Below are positions 9,112 to 18,128 of a stretch of DNA of 64,000 nucleotides, one piece after another. The stretch comes from Bacteroides intestinalis DSM 17393 (GTDB taxonomy: Bacteria > Bacteroidota > Bacteroidia > Bacteroidales > Bacteroidaceae): positions 2,356,001 to 2,420,000 of the forward strand of contig NZ_ABJL02000008.1 of assembly GCF_000172175.1 (NCBI RefSeq). The letters run 5' to 3'. Numbering within the stretch: the stretch's first letter is position 1; each line of letters begins with the position of its first letter. The position numbers were made by a program, and so were the translations under genes. Under the pieces are notes generated by a model. That model worked only from the letters and a program-made list of their open reading frames with translations. It was not told where the DNA came from and made no database searches.

Positions 9112-9119
9112 CAAAGGTA
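9112..9119 (-). promoter_or_regulatory. Promoter -7 element of MFS gene
   Basis: Minus-strand TACCTTTG, 43 bases upstream of the start codon at 9068. Confidence 0.55.
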
Positions 9120-9145
9120 GTTAAATCCGTCATAAAAAGAAAAAA

Positions 9146-9170
9146 GGCTGACACCTTTTCGGCATCAACC
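9146..9170 (-). terminator. Terminator of the pdxA-secG operon
   Basis: On the minus strand GGTTGATGCC pairs with GGTGTCAGCC (G-U pairs included), 5-nt loop, followed by a run of T's. It lies 40 bases after the secG stop. Confidence 0.8.
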
Positions 9171-9209
9171 TCTTTCTTATTTCTTTTGCGGGATCATCCG
9201 CGCTTAGCT

Positions 9210-9596
9210 TTAGTTAGCTGAATCTTCAGCAGCCGGAGCAGTTGTTGCAGGAGTTTCTGTTGTAGCAGGAGCTTCTGTCTGCGGAGCAGCTGTACCAGTA
9301 GGCATGTTATACGGATTGGTCTTTTCTTCTTTTTGAGCTTGCTCCAGAATCACATCGCCTCCCTTACCGGAAGAAGTAGGAACCACATAAGCAGTAGCAA
9401 TACTCATTACGACCATGAATCCTGCCAAGAACCATGTTCCTTTTTCCAGAAAGTCAGTAGTCTTGCGTACACCCATAATCTGATTGGAAGAAGAAAAGCC
9501 GGATGCTAAACCGCCTCCTTTGGAATTTTGAATCAATACAATGAAGCACATCAGCAAAGATGCAACCACCATTAAGATAACTAAGAATAAATACAT
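9210..9596 (-). CDS. secG: Preprotein translocase subunit SecG
   Basis: 128 residues. SecG is the small auxiliary subunit of SecYEG. Two membrane segments are visible (about 2-23 and 54-73), with the conserved cytosolic loop QNSKGGGLASGFSSSNQIMG between them. Beyond about residue 75 there is a low-complexity Ala/Thr/Pro/Glu tail that makes it longer than proteobacterial SecG; such tails are common in Bacteroidota. It is the last gene of the pdxA operon, 4 bases after the TPR gene, with a terminator downstream. Confidence 0.93.
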   Translation of the reverse strand: MYLFLVILMVVASLLMCFIVLIQNSKGGGLASGFSSSNQIMGVRKTTDFLEKGTWFLAGFMVVMSIATAYVVPTSSGKGGDVILEQAQKEEKTNPYNMPTGTAAPQTEAPATTETPATTAPAAEDSAN

Positions 9597-9600
9597 TTTG

Positions 9601-10500
9601 TTATTTTGATTTAGCGTTAATAATCAATTTCTCCAAAAATCTGATTTGGTCTGCAAAGTAAGCATTTTTTTTTGGATAATTCAAACTTAATTTTTTAATA
9701 ATTTCAAGAGCCTTGTCATATCGGCGCTGTTTGATATAAATTTTCGCCAAAGTTTCAGTAAAACAACTGTCATCCAAATCATCCGAAGCTGATTTAGGAG
9801 TCGTCTCTTCATCAGTATCCGTATCTTCGGAATCATCTTCCTGCTCTGTTTCTACCTCTGTGGGCTGAGGAATCTCTTCGGCTATAACCGGTGTTTCTTC
9901 TTCGACTTCGTCCTCTTCCTCCTCAATCAATGGAAGTAGAAGCGGATTTTCCTCTTTCAGCAACTTCAGGCTGATACCTTCCTCAGTTTCACTCTGCCGG
10001 ATAAATCCGTCTATCAAATCCTGTCCACGCAACTTGGGTACTTCCACCGGAACAGTCGATGATGTATCTGCCTCGTCCGTATCTTCATCATCCTGCATCA
10101 GATAGGCGGTATAATCCATTGAATAATCCAACTCTGTCGTCTGAGAATGTTCTTCCGGCACAGTAGCAAGGAAAGCGTCTATTAATGAAAGGGTACGGTC
10201 GACACTCGGCTCTTCCTCCAACTCCCTCCCTACAACAGACTCTGAAGTACGAGGATGAAGGGCATATCGGTCACCTTCAATCAGGTAAAACAATACACGG
10301 CGGTCCGATACATACAGTACGGCCTTACGTAATTCTGCACCGAAGTTAACATCGTGCAGCACATAGAGGTTCTTGAGATAGAGCAAACGCAGGGACTGAA
10401 AGTAAGGATAGCGGGTTACCAACGTACGAAGTTCGTATAAGGTATCCCGGTTCAACGCCTCGGGATGCTGTATCCATTGTTGCAAATGTACAGGCGTCAT
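9601..10500 (-). CDS. Acidic TPR-containing protein of unknown function
   Basis: 299 residues, no signal peptide. The N-terminal about 120 residues are helical and start MTPVHLQQWIQHPEALN. A highly acidic, Glu/Asp/Thr-rich linker (about 190-245) separates it from a C-terminal TPR-like helix pair (LAKIYIKQRRYDKALEIIKK, about 255-274). I know this as a conserved hypothetical next to secG and lptE in Bacteroides. A cytosolic scaffold linked to envelope biogenesis is inference from context. It starts 8 bases after lptE ends and stops 4 bases before secG. Confidence 0.75.
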   Translation of the reverse strand: MTPVHLQQWIQHPEALNRDTLYELRTLVTRYPYFQSLRLLYLKNLYVLHDVNFGAELRKAVLYVSDRRVLFYLIEGDRYALHPRTSESVVGRELEEEPSVDRTLSLIDAFLATVPEEHSQTTELDYSMDYTAYLMQDDEDTDEADTSSTVPVEVPKLRGQDLIDGFIRQSETEEGISLKLLKEENPLLLPLIEEEEDEVEEETPVIAEEIPQPTEVETEQEDDSEDTDTDEETTPKSASDDLDDSCFTETLAKIYIKQRRYDKALEIIKKLSLNYPKKNAYFADQIRFLEKLIINAKSK

Positions 10501-10508
10501 TCCTACTC

Positions 10509-11036
10509 CTACCAGTTAGCTACGGTTGCGTTAAATATTTGTTCCGTTATGTCTTTCACCATCAGTTTAATTAACTCATCCTGCACTTCGGTCAGCAATT
10601 TGGAAGAGTCATAAGTCTGGAAAGCGGAGAATTGTTGGTCAGTAAAATCGTCTTTGTGATCCGTATTATTCACAAAAGAAACCTTCACTGTCAAGGTGAC
10701 TTTTACTTTTGAAGAATACCCACTGGCATCCACCGCTTCGTTATATTGGTTATAACCGGTAATCTCGCCATCAATTTCAATATCGGCATTGCCATTCACA
10801 AGTGATAAACGGGTCTGACGAATGAACAAATCTTTCAGCCCCTGATTAAATTCAGTAGCCAGCGGAGCATAAACATACTCCGCACGATTCTGGAAATCAG
10901 CTATCGAGACTGTCTTTACCTTGGAGTAGTCAATCGAACTAATCGGTGCCAGTCCTACTTTAATACTACACGAATTTACTATCAGTAACACGCTCAACAA
11001 CAATGCTGTCGAAGCTATTTTTCTAATCCAATCCAT
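10509..11036 (-). CDS. lptE: LptE family LPS-assembly lipoprotein
   Basis: 175 residues. N-terminal lipobox LLIVNSC (Cys at about 23) marks an outer-membrane lipoprotein. The mature part begins SIKVGLAPISSIDYSKVKTV, and the pattern of IADFQNRAEYVYAPLATEFNQGL and later DGEITGYNQY fits the LptE/RlpB-like family of Bacteroidota, the plug partner of LptD in inserting lipopolysaccharide. Its start overlaps the end of the sigma-54 activator gene by 14 bases, so translation is probably coupled. LptC is encoded at 19389-20048. Confidence 0.85.
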   Translation of the reverse strand: MDWIRKIASTALLLSVLLIVNSCSIKVGLAPISSIDYSKVKTVSIADFQNRAEYVYAPLATEFNQGLKDLFIRQTRLSLVNGNADIEIDGEITGYNQYNEAVDASGYSSKVKVTLTVKVSFVNNTDHKDDFTDQQFSAFQTYDSSKLLTEVQDELIKLMVKDITEQIFNATVANW

Positions 11037-12267
11037 ATTCTTTAATCTTTCTGTATAAGGTACGCTCGGAAATATTCAGATCCTTTGCCGCACTCTTGCG
11101 TTTACCATGATGTTTTTCCAAGGCTTTTCGTATCATTTCTTTCTCCACCTCATCCAGAGAGAGAGATTCTTCTACATATTCTTCCGTATCCTGTATGTCA
11201 TCATCAATATCATGAGACGGTTTTATGGAAGGATGAATGATGGTAGGCACACTCTGAGAAACCGGAGTTACCACAGCAGGCGGTTGGGCGAAATAAGTAG
11301 CAGGCACAGCCGGAGCAGCAGCTTTCCCACGTTCAGTCATGATCTCATGCACCAGCTTTTTCAATTCCGTCACATCCTGGCGCATATCGAAAAGAACCTG
11401 ATACAGGATTTCCCGCTCACTTTCAAAACTCTTGGATTCCTTCACACCAAACAAAGCGGGAAGGCGTTGCATACTATTCTGCGCCGGCAGGTATCCACTC
11501 AAAATGGCAGCATTGATTTCACGGTTAGTTTCAATGATGGAAATCTGTTCCGTAATATTCTTCAACTGCCGTACATTACCGGGCCATGAATAAGAAATCA
11601 ATAATTGCTTAGCATCTTCCGTCAACTGGATGGCAGGCATACGATACTTTTCTGCAAAATCTGAAGCAAACTTACGGAATAACAGGAATGCATCCTCTCC
11701 ACGCTCACGAAGAGGGGGTACCTGAATAGGTACAGTATTCAAACGGTAATACAAATCTTCACGGAAACGTCCTTCGGAAATGGCCTGTGTCAAATTAACA
11801 TTAGTAGCTGCCACAATACGAACATTGGTTTTCTGCACCTTAGACGAACCGACTTTTAGAAACTCGCCACTCTCGAGTACCCGGAGCAGTCGAGCCTGCG
11901 TAGGCAAAGGCAATTCTCCCACTTCATCCAGGAAGATTGTTCCACCATCCGCCTCCCCAAAGTATCCTTTCCGCTCACCGATGGCACCGGTAAAGGCACC
12001 TTTCTCGTGACCGAATAACTCAGAGTCAATGGTTCCCTCGGGAATGGCACCACAGTTCACTGCAATGTACTGGCCGTGCTTACGCCTACTGTATTGGTGA
12101 ATGATCTGGGGAAAGCTCTCCTTACCCACACCACTTTCTCCGGTTATCAGTACAGACAGGTCGGTAGGCGCTACCTGAATGGCAACGTCTATCGCACGCA
12201 TCAATGCTTCATTGTTCCCAATGATACCGAATCGTAATTTTACTTGTTGTATTTCCGCTTTTGTCAT
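11023..12267 (-). CDS. Sigma-54-dependent transcriptional activator (AAA+ and Fis HTH, no receiver domain)
   Basis: 414 residues from the ATG at 12267, 1 base after the pdxA stop; an in-frame ATG at 12288 would overlap pdxA. It has an AAA+ domain from about residue 15: Walker A GESGVGKE, the sigma-54 contact loop GAFTGA, Walker B GGTIFLDEVGEL and the arginine-finger region PPLRER. A coiled-coil-prone linker and a Pro/Ala stretch follow, then a Fis-type HTH (AAKDLNISERTLYRKIKEYG). There is no receiver or GAF domain at the N-terminus, so control must come from elsewhere. Its place between pdxA and lptE suggests a role in envelope homeostasis, which is inference. Confidence 0.93.
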   Translation of the reverse strand: MTKAEIQQVKLRFGIIGNNEALMRAIDVAIQVAPTDLSVLITGESGVGKESFPQIIHQYSRRKHGQYIAVNCGAIPEGTIDSELFGHEKGAFTGAIGERKGYFGEADGGTIFLDEVGELPLPTQARLLRVLESGEFLKVGSSKVQKTNVRIVAATNVNLTQAISEGRFREDLYYRLNTVPIQVPPLRERGEDAFLLFRKFASDFAEKYRMPAIQLTEDAKQLLISYSWPGNVRQLKNITEQISIIETNREINAAILSGYLPAQNSMQRLPALFGVKESKSFESEREILYQVLFDMRQDVTELKKLVHEIMTERGKAAAPAVPATYFAQPPAVVTPVSQSVPTIIHPSIKPSHDIDDDIQDTEEYVEESLSLDEVEKEMIRKALEKHHGKRKSAAKDLNISERTLYRKIKEYGLD

Positions 12268-12268
12268 T

Positions 12269-13366
12269 CTATAAATCTTCTTCCACACTATCGAGTTTCA
12301 GCTTATCGCTGTCATCACGCTTTTCGTAATATTGTTTTCGCAAGGGGTTGGCATGTGCTTCCTTATCGCGCAGGCGATTACGGAATACATCGATAGCCAC
12401 ATAAATAGCCTGACGGAAAGAGTCCGCACTGGCCAATCCTTTTCCTGCAATATCATAAGCAGTGCCATGAGCCGGTGAAGTACGTATCACAGGCAATCCG
12501 GCAGTATAGTTCACACCTTCATCCATTGCCAGTGCCTTGAACGGAGCCAATCCCTGATCGTGGTACATGGCAAGCACTCCATCGAAATGAGTGAAATTAC
12601 CTGAACCCATGAAACCGTCAGCCGGATATGGGCCATAGCACAATATGCCTTTTGCAGCCATTTCTTTCAATGCAGGAATAATAATCTCTTCCTCTTCTTT
12701 TCCCAGCAATCCTTCGTCGCCCGCATGCGGGTTCAGAGAAAGCACAGCTATACGTGGTGCACCGATAGCAAAATCCTGCTTTAATGAATGATTGAAGATA
12801 GCTAATTTCTCCTGTATCAGTTCTTTCGTTATAGTCGATGCAATCTGGCTGACAGGAATATGCCCTGTAACCAAAGCCACCCGAAAATCATCTTTCATCA
12901 GAATCATCAGTGACTTGGCACCATCGCCCAGACGTTCTTCTATATATTCCGTATGACCGGGAAATGCAAAAGTCTCCGACTGAATGGTATGCTTATTGAT
13001 AGGAGCAGTAACAATCACATCGACCAGTCCCTCCTTGTATTCTTCAATAGCTCTTTCCAGTGCTCCAAGTGCAGCTTTTCCGGCTTCGGGATCTGCTTTC
13101 GAAAATTCCACCTTTACTTCATCATCCGTACAGTTCACTACGCTCAGACGATTATGAACCGCTTCTGCAGCAGAGTTCACGATACTGAAGTTTGTCGGCA
13201 AATCGAGTGACTTACGATGATAAGCAGCCACTTTAGGCGAACCATAAATAATAGGTGTACACAGTTCCAACATAACAGGGTCAGAGAATGTCTTCAATAT
13301 AACCTCATAACCCACGCCGTTTATATCTCCTTGTGTAATGCCGACTCTTATTTTATTATCTTCCAT
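12269..13366 (-). CDS. pdxA: 4-hydroxythreonine-4-phosphate dehydrogenase PdxA
   Basis: 365 residues. PdxA oxidises 4-phosphohydroxy-L-threonine with NAD in pyridoxal 5'-phosphate synthesis (DXP-dependent route). Visible signatures: N-terminal GITQGDINGVGYEVI, the metal/substrate region FPGHTEYIEERLG (about 142-154), and MYHDQGLAPFKAL with the metal-binding His (about 275). Length is slightly above the usual 330 because of a C-terminal polar tail. It heads the operon that continues with the sigma-54 activator, lptE, TPR and secG. Confidence 0.95.
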   Translation of the reverse strand: MEDNKIRVGITQGDINGVGYEVILKTFSDPVMLELCTPIIYGSPKVAAYHRKSLDLPTNFSIVNSAAEAVHNRLSVVNCTDDEVKVEFSKADPEAGKAALGALERAIEEYKEGLVDVIVTAPINKHTIQSETFAFPGHTEYIEERLGDGAKSLMILMKDDFRVALVTGHIPVSQIASTITKELIQEKLAIFNHSLKQDFAIGAPRIAVLSLNPHAGDEGLLGKEEEEIIIPALKEMAAKGILCYGPYPADGFMGSGNFTHFDGVLAMYHDQGLAPFKALAMDEGVNYTAGLPVIRTSPAHGTAYDIAGKGLASADSFRQAIYVAIDVFRNRLRDKEAHANPLRKQYYEKRDDSDKLKLDSVEEDL

Positions 13367-13422
13367 TTTTCAATATATATATCATTTTTAGATGAGGATG
13401 CGTCAGGAGTCCCAGTGATAAC

Positions 13423-13502
13423 TTTTCATCCGCAGATTACGCGGATTACACAGATTCATTAAAATCCCAATCTGCATTATCCGCGTAATCTGCGGATGAA
13501 AA
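13423..13502. repeat. Dyad-symmetric array, 9-bp step (CGCAGATTA)
   Basis: Left arm 13423-13456 and right arm 13469-13502 are inverted repeats with 31 of 34 positions paired, loop of 12. Within the left arm CGCAGATTA, CGCGGATTA and CACAGATTC follow each other every 9 bp (13431, 13440, 13449); the right arm mirrors them. It lies between pdxA (5' end) and the DUF4837 gene (3' end), both leftward, so it could also act as the terminator of the latter's upstream transcript. Confidence 0.9.
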
Positions 13503-13540
13503 ATATTTCTTCAATAATGATTCTCCTTATACATTCAATA

Positions 13541-14602
13541 TTATTTTTCTTGATCAGCAGTTTGAACTTGCTCTTTCTTCACCCCCAATGGTATCTCTGC
13601 ACCTGTCTGCTTATCACCCGGAAATCTCAATGTATAAAGAGATGCTTCCATCTGACGCATTAGATTGCGTTTCAGTTTATCAGGTGAATAAATGAAGGCT
13701 TCTACAACAATGATACGCTGGTTCACCGGGTCCAGACGCATGTGCGATACATACGGACCACCCATAAAATCACCTTTCATACGCCACAAGCCACGAGCTT
13801 CCAGTGCATATTCTCCTTGAATATTGAGAGGACGTACATCAGTCATCAAGGTATCAGTAGCCATATACATACCTTCCTTAGCTCCCGGAATGTTAGCTTT
13901 CATAACAGAGTCACGCATCTGCACAAAATATTCCTTAGTAAAAGTATTCTTGTCTCTATAAGGGAAAGAGTAAATGACAAAGTTCTGATCAGCAGTAGCT
14001 GCATTCGTACCTGCCCAGAAGAAATTCTCTCCTTGCTTGGTAGAAGAAAGCTCTGCCGGCACCCATACATCACAATCAAACATACTCTTAACCTTCGTAG
14101 ACACATAATCATTATGTTTCCTTTCCAGCTGTGCAATCTGACGATTCATCTCCGCACGGGTAAAGAAATCAATAATGGTCTGTTTGTTTTCCGTCACAAA
14201 CGTTTGGAATGAAGCTTCATCAGGAGCCTGTATCGTCAGGATAGTCTGCGGAGATGCATATACATCCTTCGCATATTTAAATTTAGGCTGAGTATAAATA
14301 TCCTGCACATCAGCAATGATAATATTGCGAATCAGCTTTAATGTAGCATCATAATTTGCCGGAGAAGTGTACATCATGCGGAATGAACGCTCAGACTGGG
14401 GAAGCCCCGGTACATCCGTATCAAGTACATCATAAAGCGCCCTACCGGCAGGACGTTCCCACATAGCTGGATCTACTACTACCAGGATTTCATACGCACG
14501 ACCACTTGAAGTCGCACCAAACACGCCCTTCTTACCGCTACTACATGCGGAAAAGGCTATTGCTACAAGAGCTAAACTTAGATAAAACAGGTGCTTTCTC
14601 AT
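13541..14602 (-). CDS. DUF4837 family lipoprotein
   Basis: 353 residues. The N-terminus MRKHLFYLSLALVAIAFSAC carries a lipobox (Cys 20). The following GRAYEILVVVDPAMWERPAG and VPGLPQSERSFRMMYT are hallmarks of DUF4837, a Bacteroidota-restricted family without an assigned function. The protein is probably envelope-anchored and alpha/beta. rlmN lies upstream (70 bases) on the same strand and may share its transcript. Confidence 0.87.
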   Translation of the reverse strand: MRKHLFYLSLALVAIAFSACSSGKKGVFGATSSGRAYEILVVVDPAMWERPAGRALYDVLDTDVPGLPQSERSFRMMYTSPANYDATLKLIRNIIIADVQDIYTQPKFKYAKDVYASPQTILTIQAPDEASFQTFVTENKQTIIDFFTRAEMNRQIAQLERKHNDYVSTKVKSMFDCDVWVPAELSSTKQGENFFWAGTNAATADQNFVIYSFPYRDKNTFTKEYFVQMRDSVMKANIPGAKEGMYMATDTLMTDVRPLNIQGEYALEARGLWRMKGDFMGGPYVSHMRLDPVNQRIIVVEAFIYSPDKLKRNLMRQMEASLYTLRFPGDKQTGAEIPLGVKKEQVQTADQEK

Positions 14603-14671
14603 ATACTTACCAGTTAATGTTTTTACAAAACTACGAAGAATACGTATATCATCCGAGCCAAAGTTAATAAT

Positions 14672-15712
14672 TTATATTAATTCTTGTTTATTCTCTTCCT
14701 GTTTGGCAGTAGAAAGCATACCACAGGCAGCGAATATATCTTCACCTCTGGAAGCACGTATCGTAGTAAACAAACCGTGGGAAGTCAGGTAATCACGGAG
14801 TTTAGTCATCGTTTCCATATCCGCCCCTTCCAGGTCTACCCCGGGAATGGCATGAAAACGAATAAGATTGATACGGCAATCCAGTCCGCGCAAGAGTTTC
14901 AATAATTCTTTAGCATAAAGCAACGAATCATTCACGCCCTTAAAAACAATATATTCAAAAGATAGTCTGCGCTGTTTACTAAAATCATAGTTTTTTAACA
15001 AGTCTACCATTTCTGTAATGGAGAAAGCCTTCTCGGCAGGCATCAACTCCCGGCGCTGCAAAGCAACCGGAGAATGTAGGCTGACGGCCAGATGGCATTC
15101 AGATCCCTCTATAAAGCGCTGAAAACCTTTACGCAAACCAACGGTAGAAAGAGTAATCCGTTTAGGACTCCATCCATACCCATAGGAAGCAGTCATAATT
15201 TCCAAAGCTTTCAGTACCTCATCCAGATTATCCAGAGGTTCTCCCATACCCATCATTACCACATTGGTCAGCTTGTCCCTTTCAGGGAGAGAATTGATCT
15301 GATTAATAATTTGGTTGGCAGTCAGGTTAGCGGTAAAGCCCTGCTTACCTGTCATACAGAATTTACAATTCATCTTGCATCCCACCTGGGACGAAACACA
15401 AAGTGTGGCACGGTCTTCATCCGGAATGTAAACCGCTTCAACAAAATGTTTATCCCCTGCCCGATACAAGTATTTCACCGTACCATCCACCGAGCGCATA
15501 GCTTCCACTGGTGCATCTGCTCCCACTTCATAGACATCTTTCAGGAGGTCCCGGTGTTTTAACGACAAGTTGGTCATGTCATCTATGGAATTCACTTTCT
15601 TGTCATACAGCCATGAAGCTATCTGCTTAGCGGCAAATCCGGGCATTCCCAGTCTCTTCACCGCCTCTTGCAATTCAGTGAGTGTTAGTCCTAAAAGAGT
15701 TTGTTTCGGCAT
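14672..15712 (-). CDS. rlmN: 23S rRNA (adenine2503-C2)-methyltransferase RlmN
   Basis: 346 residues. Radical-SAM enzyme that methylates C2 of A2503 in 23S rRNA and A37 in some tRNAs. The cluster-binding motif is CKMNCKFC (about 112-119, Cys-x3-Cys-x2-Cys); the catalytic Cys of the product-release step is in AACGML near residue 331; GMGEPLDN (about 155) and the SLHSP segment bind SAM. Length is normal. Promoter TACCTTTG lies at 15745-15752. Confidence 0.96.
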   Translation of the reverse strand: MPKQTLLGLTLTELQEAVKRLGMPGFAAKQIASWLYDKKVNSIDDMTNLSLKHRDLLKDVYEVGADAPVEAMRSVDGTVKYLYRAGDKHFVEAVYIPDEDRATLCVSSQVGCKMNCKFCMTGKQGFTANLTANQIINQINSLPERDKLTNVVMMGMGEPLDNLDEVLKALEIMTASYGYGWSPKRITLSTVGLRKGFQRFIEGSECHLAVSLHSPVALQRRELMPAEKAFSITEMVDLLKNYDFSKQRRLSFEYIVFKGVNDSLLYAKELLKLLRGLDCRINLIRFHAIPGVDLEGADMETMTKLRDYLTSHGLFTTIRASRGEDIFAACGMLSTAKQEENKQELI

Positions 15713-15744
15713 AATTATCTATCAATCTATCCAATTTATCTTTG

Positions 15745-15752
15745 CAAAGGTA
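15745..15752 (-). promoter_or_regulatory. Promoter -7 element of rlmN
   Basis: Minus-strand TACCTTTG, 32 bases upstream of the rlmN start codon. Confidence 0.6.
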
Positions 15753-15811
15753 GGAATAAAGTTGCATAAAGGCAATTACAGACACAGAAAATGAGATACA
15801 GCCCCTAAAGA

Positions 15812-15844
15812 AAAAGCCGTCTGATATTACATCAAACGGCTTTT
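15812..15844 (-). terminator. Terminator of the coaX-ppiD operon
   Basis: AAAAGCCGT (15812-15820) pairs with ACGGCTTTT (15836-15844), and the stem continues inward (ATCAG against TTGAT with a mismatch). A-runs and T-runs flank both sides. It lies 25 bases after the ppiD-like stop. Confidence 0.85.
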
Positions 15845-15868
15845 CTTATATTATTATTCTGTAAATTC

Positions 15869-18007
15869 TTAGAAGAACAAATAACGACTGTCTTTCACAT
15901 CAGCCTTCAGATACAGGTCGTTGAGGAACTGACTTGCCATGCGGGCATGCATATTCTGCAACGTAGCTTCTTCTGTTTCCTGGTTGAAAGTCTCATTCAA
16001 CTTTTCTTTAGCATACGGCTGAAGAACGAATACACCGCCATTACCTTTAATCGGAGCACTCAGTTTATTCAGTTCAGCAATAGATGCATAGGCACCTACC
16101 AACGGTTCGCTGGCACGTAATGCCGGAACATAAGCAGGAGCTGCAAAAGTTACGTGCTTCACAGAGTCGCTTACTGCTTCAGCCATAGATTTGTATTGGT
16201 CGAATGAAGTTGCACCGGCAGCTTTCATATCAGCCATAATCTTCTCAGCTTTCTTGTCACGAATCAATTCCAGTCTCAGTTGGTCTTTTACCAAAGCCAA
16301 TGGACGATAACCTTCCGGAATAATGGCAGACACACCTACAACCAACATACGATCACTTTCACCACATTCATACAAACCGGATACTTCACCTGGTTTTGCA
16401 GAGAAAGCCCATCTCAAAGCTTCCTTAGTACCTCTGATACTACCGATACCATGTTCAGAGCTATACAGGTCATTTCTATCCAACAGTTTATATCCTGCAT
16501 CTTCAGCGTTAGCTACCATCTTTTCCAAAGTTGGATTAGCAGCGATAAACTGACTGAAATCATTGTATGCTTTGCTATAAGTTTCCTTGCTGAATTCTAC
16601 CGGACGTTTGATAACAGCCACTTTATATTTATCTTTAACAGCCTTCTTGTCCATTACCTGTAAGATAATGTTTGCCTGTGCCAAAGAAAGGTTAGCCATT
16701 TCATTCTTACCAAGAGTAGTAATTGTATTCACATACTTCAGATTGTCACCATCCAACTGCGCACCTTCATAGTTAGCAGAAGAAATCCAGGTAGACTCAC
16801 CAGTTTGACCATACTTCTTAGCAATCTCTGCAAAGTCGGCACCACCCTTGATGGCTGTGTAGATACTGTCAGCCAAAGCCTTTGTCTTAGTAGCATCTTC
16901 AGCCACTACCTGTATCTGGCGATACTGAATAGAGTCCGGCATAGAGGCTGTAGCCAATTTCTTGAATGAATTGATTGTATTGTCTGTTGCATTGTAATAA
17001 GGACCATATACGCCACCTACGGAAACAGAGTCCAAACGAGCAACTACATCAGTAGGCAATGCTTTAGAAGTATAATACAAATCAATATAAGGAACTTCTG
17101 AGCCCGCTGCACGAACCAGAGTAGAATAATCACCCGGAGTACCTGCAAGCTGTTCTGTATATTCCACAACTTCCTCTTGGATAGCATTTCTATCTTCAGG
17201 ACTTGCAGTTACCTGTACATCAATGAACTTGATGTTACGGGTTTCTACATATTGTCTGAATTGTTCTTTCTTCTTGTCGTAAGCAGCTTTCAGGTCTGCA
17301 TCTGTGATGGTTATAGTTGAATCTTCAATAGAAGAATAAGGAATAGCAGCCAACAACAAATCTGATTGATCTACTCTTGCATCAAAAGCAACCTGAGCTT
17401 CTACCGGATTAGAGAAAAGAGACTTGGAAACCAAAGCCTGATATTTCTCAGCCAGACGATTCTGAATCAGCTGTTTTTCCAAGAAAGACCAGAACTTGTA
17501 CATAGACTGATAATATTCAGCGTACTGTGCCGGCATCTGGGCTGTATTCATTTTAGAGTAATCCACCAGAAACTTCTTCAACATATCTTTATCAAAAGCA
17601 CCGGTTTGCGGGTTACGGAACGGAGTTTGTTGCAGCATCGGGTGTACACCTGCATCGATGATTGCCTGAATTTCTGCTTTAGAGACTGAAATACCAAGTT
17701 TCTTCGCTTCGTTTTCAATCAACTTATTGTTAACGTAGTTTCTCCAAACCTCATCTTTAATCTGATTGTTTTCTTCATCGGTAAGTGCGCTTGTACCTCT
17801 CGAGAATTTCACAACTTCAGTATATTCTTCTACCAAGTTCTGATAATCCTGAGCGGAAAGTGCCTCTCCGTTAACCTCTCCTACATCATGTGACTGGTGT
17901 GGCTGCAATACCTTCCAAGCATCTCCTGCGATGAAAGCGAACAGCGCCAAACCAATAACAATCACCAATAAGGGTCCTTTAGACCGAATGTTTTGTAATG
18001 TTGCCAT
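15869..18007 (-). CDS. PpiD/SurA-like periplasmic peptidyl-prolyl isomerase
   Basis: 712 residues. A single N-terminal membrane anchor (LLVIVIGLALFAFIAG, about 14-30) follows a short basic cytosolic tail. Next comes a SurA N-terminal-like chaperone domain (about 40-230: GEVNGEALSAQDYQNLVEEY). A parvulin-type PPIase region is centred around 340-440 (IQYRQIQVVAEDATKTKALADSIY and GADFAEIAKKYGQ), with a C-terminal region that looks like a second, degenerate domain. It helps fold outer-membrane and periplasmic proteins emerging from Sec. It is the last gene of the envelope operon beginning at coaX. Confidence 0.9.
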   Translation of the reverse strand: MATLQNIRSKGPLLVIVIGLALFAFIAGDAWKVLQPHQSHDVGEVNGEALSAQDYQNLVEEYTEVVKFSRGTSALTDEENNQIKDEVWRNYVNNKLIENEAKKLGISVSKAEIQAIIDAGVHPMLQQTPFRNPQTGAFDKDMLKKFLVDYSKMNTAQMPAQYAEYYQSMYKFWSFLEKQLIQNRLAEKYQALVSKSLFSNPVEAQVAFDARVDQSDLLLAAIPYSSIEDSTITITDADLKAAYDKKKEQFRQYVETRNIKFIDVQVTASPEDRNAIQEEVVEYTEQLAGTPGDYSTLVRAAGSEVPYIDLYYTSKALPTDVVARLDSVSVGGVYGPYYNATDNTINSFKKLATASMPDSIQYRQIQVVAEDATKTKALADSIYTAIKGGADFAEIAKKYGQTGESTWISSANYEGAQLDGDNLKYVNTITTLGKNEMANLSLAQANIILQVMDKKAVKDKYKVAVIKRPVEFSKETYSKAYNDFSQFIAANPTLEKMVANAEDAGYKLLDRNDLYSSEHGIGSIRGTKEALRWAFSAKPGEVSGLYECGESDRMLVVGVSAIIPEGYRPLALVKDQLRLELIRDKKAEKIMADMKAAGATSFDQYKSMAEAVSDSVKHVTFAAPAYVPALRASEPLVGAYASIAELNKLSAPIKGNGGVFVLQPYAKEKLNETFNQETEEATLQNMHARMASQFLNDLYLKADVKDSRYLFF

Positions 18008-18128
18008 TTTAGTTAATATGATTTATTTGTTTATTATTATTTTCTCCAAACTTCATTTTAGCGCACGAAGATACAAAAAATGCTAATACGCATCTATTTA
18101 TTCTTTAAAAAATTACGCTATTCTGTTA

